DNA of 64,000 nucleotides from Cloacibacterium sp. TD35 (GCF_028864635.1 NZ_CP104850.1:310001-374000); one strand, 5' to 3'; positions 9,876-19,478 are shown, counted from the first letter of the stretch. Notes: generated from the sequence alone by a model not told the origin. A program made the numbers and translations.

Positions 9876-10670
9876 ATGAAAAATTATATACTTATCCTTA
9901 TTTCATCATTAGCTTTATTATCTTGTAAAGCTAGAAAAACCGTAGAACCAACTCCAGCTCCTGCAGAAAATGTAAGTTCTAATAAAGCTTTTTTTGAAAC
10001 AATTACTAAAAAAGATGCTTTTGAAAGTTTAAAAATTACCAGTAAAGTAAATGCGGAGACAGACAAATTTATTCCAACCATTGATGGAACATTTTACATA
10101 GAAAATGACCAAAAAATTTGGGCAAATTTCTCATTCCTTTTTATGTCTCAAGCAAGAGCCAATATTACTCCTACAGGAATCAAAGCCTACGAAAAAATAA
10201 ATAAGACGTATATAGACTCTAATTTTGACTACATCAATAATCTTTTGAAAGTTAATTTCATAGATTACAGTGCTTTACAAAATTTACTTCTCGGTAAAAC
10301 CTTTATTCCAGTCAATGAAAAAGATTATACTTTCTTACAAAATGAAAACGGTTATTTGCTTAATTCTGCTAAAAACCAAATCATCACGGTAAATGGCAAA
10401 ACCAGTGAGTACAAAACTTCATTAGAATATTCTCCTGAATTGGCTTTGAAAAAGGTATTTTTACAAGATATTAAAAACAACAATAGCCTAGAAGTTAGCT
10501 ATAATGATTATGAAACTTTAGGCTCACAAAAACTCCCAAAAAGTGTTAAAATAATTATAAAAGCACAGAAAACAGACCAAATTTTAATAGAAAATACGAA
10601 ATTTGAATTTTTGAAGATGGAAACTCCTTTTTCCATTCCTACTAATTATACAAAGACAGAAATTAAATGA
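9876..10670 (+). CDS. DUF4292 family lipoprotein
   Basis: 264 residues with a lipoprotein signal peptide (MKNYILILISSLALLSCKAR, lipobox LLSC), so probably anchored in the outer membrane. The rest resembles the DUF4292 family of Bacteroidota, thought to be LolB/LolA-like beta proteins of envelope maintenance. No catalytic residues are evident. Its stop overlaps the start of the EnvC-like gene (ATGA), so the two are co-translated. This pairing fits a role in the cell envelope. Confidence 0.75.
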   Translation: MKNYILILISSLALLSCKARKTVEPTPAPAENVSSNKAFFETITKKDAFESLKITSKVNAETDKFIPTIDGTFYIENDQKIWANFSFLFMSQARANITPTGIKAYEKINKTYIDSNFDYINNLLKVNFIDYSALQNLLLGKTFIPVNEKDYTFLQNENGYLLNSAKNQIITVNGKTSEYKTSLEYSPELALKKVFLQDIKNNNSLEVSYNDYETLGSQKLPKSVKIIIKAQKTDQILIENTKFEFLKMETPFSIPTNYTKTEIK

Positions 10671-12208
10671 TGCATAAGAAACTGAGTTTATTATTAGGAT
10701 TACTAGCCTTTAGCATTTTCTTTTCTCAACAAGGAAGAAAAGAACAACTGCAAAAACAAAATTCAGAGCTAAAAAGACAAATTGCTACCATTAATGCTAC
10801 TCTTGCAAAAGCCAGAGGAGAAGCAAAACTATCTCTTGCTTACCTTAATGATGTCAATAAAAAAATTGCACTCCGAGAAAGAGTTTATAATAACACTCAG
10901 AAAGAGAAAAGATTCATAGAAGATGACATCTACCTCCGTCAGTTAGAAATCAATAAATTTAACCGTGAACTAAAAGTTCTTCGTAAAGAATATGCTGATA
11001 TTCTAGTAAAAGCATACAAGAACAAAGGTGTTCAAAACAAAGTAACCTTCATTCTTTCTTCCAGAGATTTAGGCGAAGCACTAAGAAGAGTACAATACAT
11101 CAAGCAATACGGAGAATATCAAGATAAAAAAGCAGCTGAGATTAATCAAAAAGCAGCTCAAATCAAAAAATCCATCGGCTTAAAGCAAAAATCTGTAAAA
11201 GAAAAAGAAAACCTTCTTAATAAACAAAAACAAGAACTCGCTGTAATTCAGGTAGAAAGAAAACAAAAAGAAGTACTTCTAGAAGAGTTTAAGAAAAATG
11301 AAGCAAAGCTGGTTGCTGAACTTAAAACAAAGCAAGCCGAAAATAAAAAGGTAGAAAATGCCATCAGAAATCTCATCAATGAAGAAATAAAAGCAGCTAA
11401 AGCTAAAGCAGAAGCAGATAAAAAAGCAGAAGCAGAAAGAATAAGATTGGCAAAAATTGCCGCTGAAAAAGAAAAAGCAAAAATAGATGCTGCAAAAAAA
11501 GCAGAAACAGAAAGATTAGCTACTGAAAAGAAAAAAGCAGAAGAAGAAGAAAGAAAGGCGGCTAAAATAGCACGTGAAAAAGCAGAAGCAGAAAGAATTG
11601 CTAAAGAAAAAAATGATGCTAAAAAAATAGCAATAGCAGAAAAAGAGAAAAAAGAATCTGAAGAAAAAGCAAATGCAGCTAAAGCAAAAGCAGATGAAGC
11701 GAGAAATGCATCTCAAGCATTGGCAGATAAAACAGATAAAGAAAAAGCAGCTGTAGAAGAGAAAAAAATGAAAGACTTCGGTGTGGGAGCAATTACCGCA
11801 GGAAGTAACTTCGCAGCGAATAAAGGAAAAATGTCTTTCCCTGTTCCTTCTGGACAGGTTACCGAAAGATTTGGCAGACAACCACACCCAGTTTTCAAAG
11901 GAATTACTATTGAAAATAACGGGATAAAGGTTGTAGTTCCAAATGGAAGTAAAGCCAGATGTGTATTCCCAGGTGTTGTGAGCAACATTTTGGTAAGTGG
12001 TGGCGCAAAAACAGTATTGGTTAAGCATGGAGATTATTTCAGCATCTATGGAAACTTAGAAAATGTAAATGTTGCCAAAAACCAACAAGTCTCTGCAGGA
12101 ACCACAATTGGAAGCATCGGAACCGATTTTGATGGGAATTTCGCCCTTGATTTTCAAATTTGGAATGGAGCCAATCCAGTTAATCCATTAGATTGGGTTT
12201 CGTATTAA
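10667..12208 (+). CDS. EnvC-like murein hydrolase activator (degenerate M23 domain)
   Basis: 513 residues: a signal peptide, a long coiled coil (about 25-245), an Ala/Lys/Glu-rich stretch (about 250-365), then a LytM/M23 domain from about 400. The M23 zinc motifs are lost: the usual HxxxD region reads HPVFKGITIEN and the usual HxH near the end reads LDFQIWN. Loss of zinc ligands plus an N-terminal coiled coil is the pattern of EnvC, which activates amidases during division and does not cut peptidoglycan itself. It is coupled to the DUF4292 gene by an ATGA overlap. Two adjacent ATGs (10667 and 10670) are equally possible starts. Confidence 0.85.
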   Translation: MMHKKLSLLLGLLAFSIFFSQQGRKEQLQKQNSELKRQIATINATLAKARGEAKLSLAYLNDVNKKIALRERVYNNTQKEKRFIEDDIYLRQLEINKFNRELKVLRKEYADILVKAYKNKGVQNKVTFILSSRDLGEALRRVQYIKQYGEYQDKKAAEINQKAAQIKKSIGLKQKSVKEKENLLNKQKQELAVIQVERKQKEVLLEEFKKNEAKLVAELKTKQAENKKVENAIRNLINEEIKAAKAKAEADKKAEAERIRLAKIAAEKEKAKIDAAKKAETERLATEKKKAEEEERKAAKIAREKAEAERIAKEKNDAKKIAIAEKEKKESEEKANAAKAKADEARNASQALADKTDKEKAAVEEKKMKDFGVGAITAGSNFAANKGKMSFPVPSGQVTERFGRQPHPVFKGITIENNGIKVVVPNGSKARCVFPGVVSNILVSGGAKTVLVKHGDYFSIYGNLENVNVAKNQQVSAGTTIGSIGTDFDGNFALDFQIWNGANPVNPLDWVSY

Positions 12209-12224
12209 AAAATCCTTACATTTG
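12193..12224 (+). promoter_or_regulatory. Bacteroidota-type promoter of the tatA operon
   Basis: TTG (12193-12195) and TACATTTG (12217-12224) match the -33 and TAnnTTTG -7 elements with 21 bases between them. The tatA ATG follows 15 bases after the -7 box. The -33 element lies inside the end of the EnvC-like gene. Confidence 0.6.
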
Positions 12225-12239
12225 TAAAAAATTTTCAAA

Positions 12240-12434
12240 ATGATTTCACCAATTATTATACTATCACTTTCTTGGCAGCATATGCTAATTGTTGCTGTAG
12301 TACTTTTATTACTTTTCGGAGGTAAAAAGATTCCTGAATTAATGAGAGGGGTTGGTAGCGGAATTAAAGAATTTAAAGACGCTGTAAAAGAAGACGAAAA
12401 AAAGCCAGAAGATAAATCTCAAAATCCTTCTTAA
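12240..12434 (+). CDS. tatA: Twin-arginine translocase subunit TatA/E
   Basis: 64 residues: one N-terminal membrane helix ([20 protein letters not shown]), the FGGKKIPEL hinge, then an amphipathic helix ([15 protein letters not shown]) and a charged tail. This is the TatA pore-forming subunit for export of folded proteins. It is followed one base later by the DUF4254 gene. Confidence 0.93.
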   Translation: MISPIIILSLSWQHMLIVAVVLLLLFGGKKIPELMRGVGSGIKEFKDAVKEDEKKPEDKSQNPS

Positions 12435-12435
12435 A

Positions 12436-13047
12436 ATGTCTTTTACCGAACACGCTTGGAATATCTTCAACAAATCTGTTGAAGATTATCATTTACATGA
12501 TAATGTAGACTTCCCTATCAATAATCCATTCGAAAATGGAAGTTTGGAACATCTTTTGTATACTAAGAATTGGATAGATACCGTTCAATGGCATTTAGAA
12601 GATATCATTAGAGACGAAAATATTGATCCGGTAGAAGCACTACAATTGAAAAGAACAATTGATGCTTCTAACCAAAAAAGAACTGATTTAGTGGAATATA
12701 TTGACAGTTATTTTTTCCAAAAATATCAAAATATAACTCCTAAATCTGATGCTAAAATCAACACAGAAACTGTAGCTTGGGCAATTGATAGATTTTCAAT
12801 TCTTGTTTTGAAAGTGTACCACATGAACCAAGAAGCTACTAGAGAATCTGCCTCAGAAGAACATAGAGCAAAATGTACAGAAAAGCTCAATGTACTTCTA
12901 GAACAGAAAAAAGATTTAAGCCAAGCGATTGATCAATTACTTTTGGATATAGAAAACGGTGATGTTAAGATGAAGGTATACAAACAAATGAAGATGTATA
13001 ATGACGAAAGTCTTAACCCTATCCTTTATCAAAAATCTAATTCATAA
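12436..13047 (+). CDS. DUF4254 family protein
   Basis: 203 residues, mostly helical and cytoplasmic, without signal peptide or membrane segment. It resembles the DUF4254 family of Bacteroidota (conserved N-terminal WNIFNKSVEDYHLHD and WHLEDIIRDE). The function is unknown. It lies one base behind tatA and just ahead of a lipoprotein gene, probably in one transcript from the promoter at 12193-12224. Confidence 0.75.
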   Translation: MSFTEHAWNIFNKSVEDYHLHDNVDFPINNPFENGSLEHLLYTKNWIDTVQWHLEDIIRDENIDPVEALQLKRTIDASNQKRTDLVEYIDSYFFQKYQNITPKSDAKINTETVAWAIDRFSILVLKVYHMNQEATRESASEEHRAKCTEKLNVLLEQKKDLSQAIDQLLLDIENGDVKMKVYKQMKMYNDESLNPILYQKSNS

Positions 13048-13048
13048 A

Positions 13049-13501
13049 ATGAGAAATATAATAAATTTACTTTTCGCCTTGCTTCTATTGACTTCGTGCT
13101 CGGTAGAAAAAGTAAATTTATCTCCTTTGTCTAATAGTTTTTCGAATTATTCTACATCAAGTAGTTTTTCAGAAGAAACGTATAAATCTATGGAAAGAGT
13201 GAATTACCTCTCTGAAATTACCAATACGCTTTCTGAATTTCCTGTTTTTAAAAATCAAAAACTAAATGCGGAAGTTTATAAAATGAAATTGCATATTTCA
13301 GACTATATATACGCAATCAAACAAAATAATAAAGAGGAAAAAACAAAGGCTTATAACAACTATACCAATTCTTATAAAACTATTCAGACCTTAAAAACAA
13401 GCCTTCAGAAAGACGACTTAGAATTAATGAATAGATATTTGGCTAAAATTAAAACAAATATTAGTCTTATAGATTCTTTCGATGGTAAAGAATCTAAGTA
13501 A
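13049..13501 (+). CDS. Hypothetical lipoprotein
   Basis: About 150 residues beginning MRNIINLLFALLLLTSCSVE, a lipoprotein signal peptide with lipobox LTSC. The start at 13049, one base past the DUF4254 stop, is preferred over an in-frame ATG 16 codons upstream, because only the downstream start gives an N-terminal signal peptide. The mature part is Ser/Lys-rich and helical with no recognised domain. Confidence 0.75.
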   Translation: MRNIINLLFALLLLTSCSVEKVNLSPLSNSFSNYSTSSSFSEETYKSMERVNYLSEITNTLSEFPVFKNQKLNAEVYKMKLHISDYIYAIKQNNKEEKTKAYNNYTNSYKTIQTLKTSLQKDDLELMNRYLAKIKTNISLIDSFDGKESK

Positions 13502-13526
13502 ATCTTACCTTTACACTAAAAATTAG

Positions 13527-14126
13527 ATGATAACATTACAGGCAGAATCATTAGTTCCTACCGATTATGGAAACTTTAGAGTGATGGCTTTTTCTGATAG
13601 TGAAAAAGACTGGATGCCTCATATTGCATTGGTTGCAGAAAACACAGATTTTGCTAAACCTATAAATGTTCGTTTTCATTCAGAATGTATTACTGGAGAA
13701 GTTTTTCATTCTAAAAAATGTGAATGCGGTCAGCAATTAGATGCAGCCATGAAATTTATTCAAGAAAACGGAGGTATCATCGTTTATCTTCGTCAAGAAG
13801 GTAGAAACATTGGCATTATTAATAAGCTCAAAGCTTACGCATTACAAGAAAAAGGATTAGATACAGTTCAAGCGAATCTTCAATTAGGACTTCCTGCAGA
13901 TGATAGAGATTTTAATGTAGCGATTGAAATTTTAAAATTATTAGACGTAAAAGAAATTAATCTTTTGACGAATAATCCTGATAAAATAAAATTTGTAGAA
14001 AACAGTGAAATTCATCTCAACAAAAGAATTCCACTTCAGATGGAAGCCAATGAAAATAGTAAAGAATATCTAAAAACTAAGAAAGAATATTTCGGGCATC
14101 TTCTAGATGACGAAACAGAAAAATAA
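13527..14126 (+). CDS. ribA: GTP cyclohydrolase II (riboflavin synthesis)
   Basis: 199 residues, a standalone RibA without the DHBP synthase domain. The zinc cysteines Cys54, Cys65 and Cys67 lie in HSECITGEVFHSKKCECG. The GTP-binding and catalytic stretch YLRQEGRNIGIINKLKAYAL follows, then NLQLGLPADDRDF and the LTNNPDKI motif. It opens GTP to the first pyrimidine intermediate of riboflavin. It ends at a strong terminator and may use its own promoter just upstream. Confidence 0.93.
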   Translation: MITLQAESLVPTDYGNFRVMAFSDSEKDWMPHIALVAENTDFAKPINVRFHSECITGEVFHSKKCECGQQLDAAMKFIQENGGIIVYLRQEGRNIGIINKLKAYALQEKGLDTVQANLQLGLPADDRDFNVAIEILKLLDVKEINLLTNNPDKIKFVENSEIHLNKRIPLQMEANENSKEYLKTKKEYFGHLLDDETEK

Positions 14127-14159
14127 AAAAACGCTTCGGTTAATTCCGAAGCGTTTTTT
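14126..14159. terminator. Terminator between convergent ribA and deoD
   Basis: A 14-bp stem (14126-14139 with 14146-14159) with a 6-nt loop and A/T tracts on both sides, so it can stop transcription from both genes. Confidence 0.85.
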
Positions 14160-14179
14160 AGTATCTATTAGAGAATTTT

Positions 14180-14887
14180 TTAAAGTTTAATTCCACTTTC
14201 CAGAGCTAGAGTCATCATGGTTCTGAGAGCAGTTTCTCTTTGGTCTGCAGAAATTTCTTCACCTGTTGGAATAATATCAGAAACCGTCAAAATTGTTGCT
14301 GCATTTTTTCCTAAATGTTTAGCATTAGCAAAAAGTGCGAAAGCTTCCATTTCTACTGCTGGACAATTATACTTCTGTGCAATTTCAGGAACTCCTGGTG
14401 CTTTTCTATAGAAAACATCACTGGTGTGAATATTAGCTGCCTTGGTTTCAAGTGCCAATTCTTCAGCGGTTTCATTAATGACATCAAAAGCTTTTCCTTG
14501 GTGATAAATGATTTCTTCTTCCATTTCCCAAGCAAATTTAGCATAAGTAGACTCACTAGCTGCTCCATCTACATTAATCAGATCAAAAACATTAAGATCT
14601 GTGGTATATCCTCCACAAGTACCAATTCTGATAATGGTATCTACATCATATTCTGTAAACAATTCATAAGAATAAATCCCAATACTTGGCACTCCCATTC
14701 CACTTGCTCCTACAGAAATTTCCTTACCTTTATATAAACCTGTAAAATAAAAAATATTTCTGGTCTTGCTTACTAATCTTACATCTTCTAGAAAATTATC
14801 TGCTATGTATTTAGCTCTTAAAGGATCTCCTGGCTGTAATACAGTTTTTGCAATTTCGCCTTTTTTGGCACTGATGTGAACACTCAT
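14180..14887 (-). CDS. deoD: Purine nucleoside phosphorylase, DeoD type
   Basis: 235 residues, the usual length of the hexameric DeoD family. Family motifs seen are LQPGDPLRAKYIADNF near the start, GASGMGVPSIGIYSYELF (phosphate/ribose), IRIGTCGGY, VEMEAFALF and the catalytic aspartate in TVSDIIPTGE. It splits purine nucleosides into base and (deoxy)ribose-1-phosphate for salvage. Confidence 0.92.
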   Translation of the reverse strand: MSVHISAKKGEIAKTVLQPGDPLRAKYIADNFLEDVRLVSKTRNIFYFTGLYKGKEISVGASGMGVPSIGIYSYELFTEYDVDTIIRIGTCGGYTTDLNVFDLINVDGAASESTYAKFAWEMEEEIIYHQGKAFDVINETAEELALETKAANIHTSDVFYRKAPGVPEIAQKYNCPAVEMEAFALFANAKHLGKNAATILTVSDIIPTGEEISADQRETALRTMMTLALESGIKL

Positions 14888-14962
14888 AATTTTAATTTTA
14901 AAAGGACAACAAAGGTAAGAACTTTTTGTGGGAAATAAATCTGATTTTTATTACCTAACAAA

Positions 14963-14992
14963 AAATCCCAGCAACTCATTTTGCTAGGATTT
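14963..14992 (-). terminator. Terminator of the lipoprotein gene at 15041-15556
   Basis: Arms 14963-14974 and 14981-14992 pair with one mismatch, followed on the minus strand by a T run. Confidence 0.65.
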
Positions 14993-15040
14993 CTTTTTTG
15001 TGAAAAATTAATATATGGATGGTTTTGAATGATTTAGTGA

Positions 15041-15556
15041 TTATTTTGGTTCTTTTAAATTAAAATATTTCACTACTGCATTATAATCTTCATAATCTAC
15101 TTGAGAAGAAGTTCTGTTTGCTCTAGACGCAGGAACCAGCACAATTCTAAAAGTTTGATTGTTAAGATAAGTAGCTTTTTCTGTACTTGTCATTGTAGAT
15201 TGATCAAAATTAGCTTCTGTTCTTACTTGCACTCTTTGCGTATCAAAAATAAAGTTGTAATCTAATTCTCTGTTATCACTTAAGTAAAAAGTTTTAGGTA
15301 AAAGTTGCCAAATTGCACTTGCTGAGCTGTTAGAATTGATATTTCTATACACTAAAACTACATCCGAAGAAGGAATACTTATGGCTTGGTCTAAAGCATA
15401 ATTATTAGCAGAACTAAAAGTCCCAGTTACATCCTTCATCATAGGATAAGTGTCATTATCTTCAATATCTCTGTCTACCACTTCATTTATTTCGCAGCTC
15501 ATCATCAATAATCCTCCAAAAATTGCAAGAACCATTAAAGTAAAATATTTTTTCAT
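15041..15556 (-). CDS. Hypothetical lipoprotein
   Basis: 171 residues with a lipoprotein signal peptide (MKKYFTLMVLAIFGGLLMMS, Cys21 in lipobox MMSC). The mature part has beta-rich character with no recognised domain. It is divergent from the esterase gene and has its own terminator. Confidence 0.75.
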   Translation of the reverse strand: MKKYFTLMVLAIFGGLLMMSCEINEVVDRDIEDNDTYPMMKDVTGTFSSANNYALDQAISIPSSDVVLVYRNINSNSSASAIWQLLPKTFYLSDNRELDYNFIFDTQRVQVRTEANFDQSTMTSTEKATYLNNQTFRIVLVPASRANRTSSQVDYEDYNAVVKYFNLKEPK

Positions 15557-15662
15557 ATCAATAATTTTTTATTTGTTATTAGTTTTTACATTCCAAGTTG
15601 CGTGCCAAAATATATTTTTAACTTTTTGGTTTAATTTTTATCAAAGATTTAAAGGATTTAAA

Positions 15663-16433
15663 ATGAAAAACACAATCATTGCTTTCTTATTGATTTTCAA
15701 CATAAAACTATTCGCCCAAACTGAAAAATTTTATCGAATTAATGGCGTAGAAAGAAAAGCAATTTTTTTTGAGCCAAAAATAAAAACAGAAAAAAATCCA
15801 GTAGTATTTGTTTTTCATGGACATGGCGGAAATGCGAAACACGCCAGTAGGAATCTTAATTTTCATCAAAATTTCCCCGAAGCGTTAGTCATTTATATGC
15901 AAGGAATTCCCGGAGTTACCAATTCTATTGTAGACAAAGAAGGAAAATACAATGGCTGGCAAATGAATCCTGATGAATTAGAAAACCGAGACGTAGAGTT
16001 TTTTGATGAAGTTTTTTCTCAAATTTCTAAAAATTACAACATTGATTTAGATAGAATTTATGCAGTAGGACATTCTAATGGTTCTAGGTTTGTAAATGTT
16101 TTATGGAAAATGCGACCAGAAATATTTGCCGCTTTCGTTACCGTTGCAGGTCCTGGAGGAAACTGGTTAAAATCTGCACCACAAAAATCTGTTTGGATCA
16201 GTTTCGGAAAAAATGATAAAATTGTTCCTTATAAGGTTCAAAAATTCTTTGCCAAGCAATATCTAAAATTCTTTGAAGCCCATGAAAGCACTGCTCAAAC
16301 AGAAGACGAAATAACGGCTTATCAAACTTCTGAAAATAAAGAAATCATCATAGAAGACCGAAATGCAGGACACGAATTTCCACAAAATTCTATTCACCAA
16401 ATGGTAGAATTCCTGAAAAGAAATCACAGATAA
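15663..16433 (+). CDS. Secreted PHB-depolymerase-like esterase
   Basis: About 256 residues with a signal peptide (MKNTIIAFLLIFNIKLFAQ) and an alpha/beta-hydrolase fold of the LpqC/poly(3-hydroxybutyrate) depolymerase type. The oxyanion region is FVFHGHGGNAKH, the nucleophile elbow GHSNGSRF, an aspartate lies in FGKNDKIVPY and the catalytic histidine in AGHEFP. A feruloyl or acetyl esterase function is as likely as polyester breakdown. The start at 15663 is chosen for its signal peptide; the frame is open further upstream into the divergent gene's region. Confidence 0.8.
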   Translation: MKNTIIAFLLIFNIKLFAQTEKFYRINGVERKAIFFEPKIKTEKNPVVFVFHGHGGNAKHASRNLNFHQNFPEALVIYMQGIPGVTNSIVDKEGKYNGWQMNPDELENRDVEFFDEVFSQISKNYNIDLDRIYAVGHSNGSRFVNVLWKMRPEIFAAFVTVAGPGGNWLKSAPQKSVWISFGKNDKIVPYKVQKFFAKQYLKFFEAHESTAQTEDEITAYQTSENKEIIIEDRNAGHEFPQNSIHQMVEFLKRNHR

Positions 16434-16532
16434 TTGGTTCAAAAAAGGCTAATTCTGAGCATATTCTTAACTTTTAAAGATTTAAAATTTTAGAAATATA
16501 TTATTTCTATAGCAATCACAAAAATATGTTTG

Positions 16533-16540
16533 TATTTTTG
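16533..16540 (+). promoter_or_regulatory. -7 promoter box of the GH3 gene
   Basis: TATTTTTG matches TAnnTTTG 18 bases before the ATG at 16559. It also argues against the in-frame ATG at 16526, which would lie upstream of the transcript. Confidence 0.5.
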
Positions 16541-16558
16541 TTGAATAACATTGCTTTT

Positions 16559-18244
16559 ATGAAATTCATCAAAAATATATTCACTTATTTATTCATTTTA
16601 ATTTTCGCCAATCTTTCGGCACAATATTTTCCCAAAAACGCTCCAAAAAATTTAGAGCAAAAGGCCGAAAAACATGCTGATTCTCTGTATCAACAATTGT
16701 CTTTAGACGAAAAAATCGGGCAATTATACATTGTAGCTTTGTACAATAATCGTGGAGAAGAAGAAATTCAGAAAATTAGAAATTTGGTAGAAAAAGAAAA
16801 AATCGGTGGATTGATTCTCATGCAAGACAACGCTGAAAAACACATCCAATTACTGAATGAATTTCAAGGGAAATCTAGAGTAAAAATGATGATTGGCATT
16901 GATGGAGAATGGGGACTGTTCCAAAGATTTCCTACTGCACATAAATTTCCTTGGGCCATGACTTTAGGAGCTATTCAAAACAACTCTCTCATTTATGAAA
17001 TGACTTCTAAAATAGCCGAGGACTGTAAAAGAATGGGTATTTATTGGGATTTCGCGCCAGTGGTTGATGTGAATACCAACCCAGCAAATCCTATTATTGG
17101 CAACAGAAGTTTCGGGTCAGACATTAATAATGTGATTGCGAAAGGTTTGGCTTATGCACAAGGTTTACAAGACAATGGTGTTCTCGCTTCTATGAAACAT
17201 TTCCCTGGTCATGGCGATACAGATACCGATTCTCACTTAGATTTACCAGTAGTTTCACACAATTTAGAGAGATTAAATGCTATAGAGTTAGCACCTTTCA
17301 AAGCTTTGTTAGATAAAAAAATTGGCGGAGTGATGGTGGCACATTTATATGTACCAGCTATAGAAAAACAGTCTGGAATTCCCGCTTCTGTTTCTTATGA
17401 CATCATTACCAACTTGCTCAAAAAATCATATCAATACAATGGTTTAATCATCACTGATGCGCTGAATATGAATGCTGTAGCGAAAAAATTTCCTGCGGGT
17501 GAATTAGATTTAAAAGCCTTCAAAGCAGGAAATGACATTATGCTTTTTTCACAAGACGTTCCGAACGGAAAATCTTTGATAAAATCAGCCTTAGAAAAAG
17601 GAGAAATCACCGAAAACCGTCTCGCAGAAAGCGTAAAGAAAATTCTGAAAACCAAATATTTATTAGGACTCCAAAATTTAAAATCTTTAAATCCTGAAAA
17701 CATTAACGAAGATTTAAACAACGCTTCTCACGCAGAACTTTCTGAAAAATTGTACGCCAATGCAATAACTTTACTGAAAGACGAAAAAAATCTTTTGCCT
17801 TTAAATTGCAGCGAAACTTATTATTATCTTCCTTTGGAAGAAGCGCCGTTTCAGACTTTTGTAGAAAATTTGAATTTAGGAACTACCGTAAAAGTGATTT
17901 CAAAAACTGAAATTGCTCAAATTCCAGAAAATTCTACGGTGATTGTTGGTTTTCACAAAGACAATTCTACGGCTTACAAATCATATAAAATTTCACAGGA
18001 AAGCAAAGATATTTTGGCGGAATTAAGCAAAAAACAGAATGTTATTTTAGATGTTTTTGGTTCGCCTTACGCATTGAAAGATGTAGATATTTCTAAAATT
18101 TCTACGGTTTTGGTAAGTTATGAAAACAATGATTTGTCTTTGAAAGCTGCTGCAAAAGCACTTTTAGGAAAAACAAAAATTTCTGGAAAGTTACCAGTTA
18201 TTGTCAATGAAAATTTGAAAGCAGGAAGCGGAATTGAGAAATAA
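16559..18244 (+). CDS. GH3 beta-N-acetylhexosaminidase, NagZ-like, exported
   Basis: About 561 residues: a signal peptide (MKFIKNIFTYLFILIFANLS, cleaved near AQ), a GH3 TIM barrel with the NagZ-type loop KHFPGHGDTDTDSHLDLP and the nucleophile aspartate in IITDALNMNAV, and a shorter C-terminal domain to about 561. NagZ-type enzymes remove GlcNAc from muropeptides or other glycans. The signal peptide suggests periplasmic action, unlike cytosolic E. coli NagZ. The start at 16559 is supported by the promoter box just upstream. Confidence 0.85.
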   Translation: MKFIKNIFTYLFILIFANLSAQYFPKNAPKNLEQKAEKHADSLYQQLSLDEKIGQLYIVALYNNRGEEEIQKIRNLVEKEKIGGLILMQDNAEKHIQLLNEFQGKSRVKMMIGIDGEWGLFQRFPTAHKFPWAMTLGAIQNNSLIYEMTSKIAEDCKRMGIYWDFAPVVDVNTNPANPIIGNRSFGSDINNVIAKGLAYAQGLQDNGVLASMKHFPGHGDTDTDSHLDLPVVSHNLERLNAIELAPFKALLDKKIGGVMVAHLYVPAIEKQSGIPASVSYDIITNLLKKSYQYNGLIITDALNMNAVAKKFPAGELDLKAFKAGNDIMLFSQDVPNGKSLIKSALEKGEITENRLAESVKKILKTKYLLGLQNLKSLNPENINEDLNNASHAELSEKLYANAITLLKDEKNLLPLNCSETYYYLPLEEAPFQTFVENLNLGTTVKVISKTEIAQIPENSTVIVGFHKDNSTAYKSYKISQESKDILAELSKKQNVILDVFGSPYALKDVDISKISTVLVSYENNDLSLKAAAKALLGKTKISGKLPVIVNENLKAGSGIEK

Positions 18245-18258
18245 AACAATAAATTTGA

Positions 18259-18312
18259 TATGCTTCTAAGCATATACATAAATAATATATGAAATCCGAA
18301 GGATTACATTTG
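18259..18312 (+). promoter_or_regulatory. Palindrome and -7 box upstream of bshA
   Basis: A perfect 8+8 palindrome (18259-18266 with 18269-18276, atatgctt and its complement) is followed by TACATTTG at 18305-18312, a match to TAnnTTTG 26 bases before the bshA ATG. The palindrome may end the GH3 transcript or be an operator; it has no clear T run. Confidence 0.45.
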
Positions 18313-18338
18313 TCAAATAAAAAAATAATAAACTCCAA

Positions 18339-19478
18339 ATGAAAATAGGAATCCTTTGTTATCCAACATACGGTGGTAGCGGAATCGTAGCTACAGAACT
18401 CGGAATGTCTCTTGCGAAAAAAGGCTATGAAGTACACTTCATTTCATCTGAATTACCAGCAAGATTAGACATGACTGACCCAAACATTTTCTTCCACAAA
18501 GTAAATGTACAGACTTATCCTTTGTTCAAACATCAACCATTTGATATTGCACTTTCTTCTACCATTTATCAAGTGGTGAAATTGTATAAATTAGATATTT
18601 TACATGCACATTACGCCATTCCTTATGCTTATGCTGCATTTTTCGCGAAACAAATGCTCAAAGAAGAAAACGCTGATATTCCGCTAGTTACAACGCTTCA
18701 CGGAACAGACATCACTTTGGTTGGTCAACACCCAAGTTACAAACATGCGGTAGAGTTTTCAATTAATCATTCTGATAAAATCACCACCGTTTCTGAAAGT
18801 TTGAAAAGTGATACTCTGAAATTTTTCCAAATTACCAAAGAGATTGAAGTGATTACCAATTTTATTGATAATACCGAGTTTGACAATTTGCCTTGTTGCG
18901 AGAGACATCATTTTGCCGCTCCAGACGAAAAAATCCTGATTCACGTTTCTAATCTTCGTCCTGTTAAGAGAATTAAAGACGTTTTAGATATTTTCAACAA
19001 AGTTGAAAAATCAGTAAAATCTAAATTATTGATTTTGGGAGACGGCCCAGATGTAGAAGTAATCAATGAATTTATCAATGAAAACCCACACCTCATCAAT
19101 AAGATTAAACTGCTGGGTAAAGTGGATAATTTATATCAAATTCTGAAGTTTGCAGATGTGTTTTTATTGCCTTCTGAACAGGAAAGTTTCGGTTTGGCAG
19201 CATTAGAAGCAATGGCCGCAGAAACTCCAGTAATTTCGAGTAATGCAGGTGGAATCCCAGAGGTAAACATTCAAGGAGAAACCGGATTTTTAGCAGAAGT
19301 AGGAAATGTAGAAGCCATGGCAAGTTATGCAATAAAATTGCTTTCAGACGATAAACTTCTGTCAAAGATTAAGAAAAACGCAAAAGCCAGAGCATTAGAA
19401 TTTGACTTGGTCAATATTCTTCCGATTTACGAAAAAATGTATGAAGAAACGCTAGAAGAATTTCATAAAATGGCTTAA
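18339..19478 (+). CDS. bshA: N-acetyl-alpha-D-glucosaminyl L-malate synthase
   Basis: 379 residues, a GT4 glycosyltransferase catalysing the first step of bacillithiol synthesis (UDP-GlcNAc plus L-malate). The N-terminus MKIGILCYPTYGGSGIVATE is the BshA hallmark. HAHYAIPYAYAAFFAKQM and TTLHGTDITLVG follow, and the donor site ESFGLAALEAMAAETPVI is near residue 285. Its presence implies bacillithiol as the low-molecular-weight thiol. It is followed by a DUF2851 gene with 66 bases between. Confidence 0.93.
   Translation: MKIGILCYPTYGGSGIVATELGMSLAKKGYEVHFISSELPARLDMTDPNIFFHKVNVQTYPLFKHQPFDIALSSTIYQVVKLYKLDILHAHYAIPYAYAAFFAKQMLKEENADIPLVTTLHGTDITLVGQHPSYKHAVEFSINHSDKITTVSESLKSDTLKFFQITKEIEVITNFIDNTEFDNLPCCERHHFAAPDEKILIHVSNLRPVKRIKDVLDIFNKVEKSVKSKLLILGDGPDVEVINEFINENPHLINKIKLLGKVDNLYQILKFADVFLLPSEQESFGLAALEAMAAETPVISSNAGGIPEVNIQGETGFLAEVGNVEAMASYAIKLLSDDKLLSKIKKNAKARALEFDLVNILPIYEKMYEETLEEFHKMA

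Noticed and set aside
11516-12028. Long open frame antisense to the EnvC-like gene, Phe/Cys-rich
   Set aside because: It arises from the complement of the Ala/Lys/Glu-rich coding repeat and has no protein-like composition.
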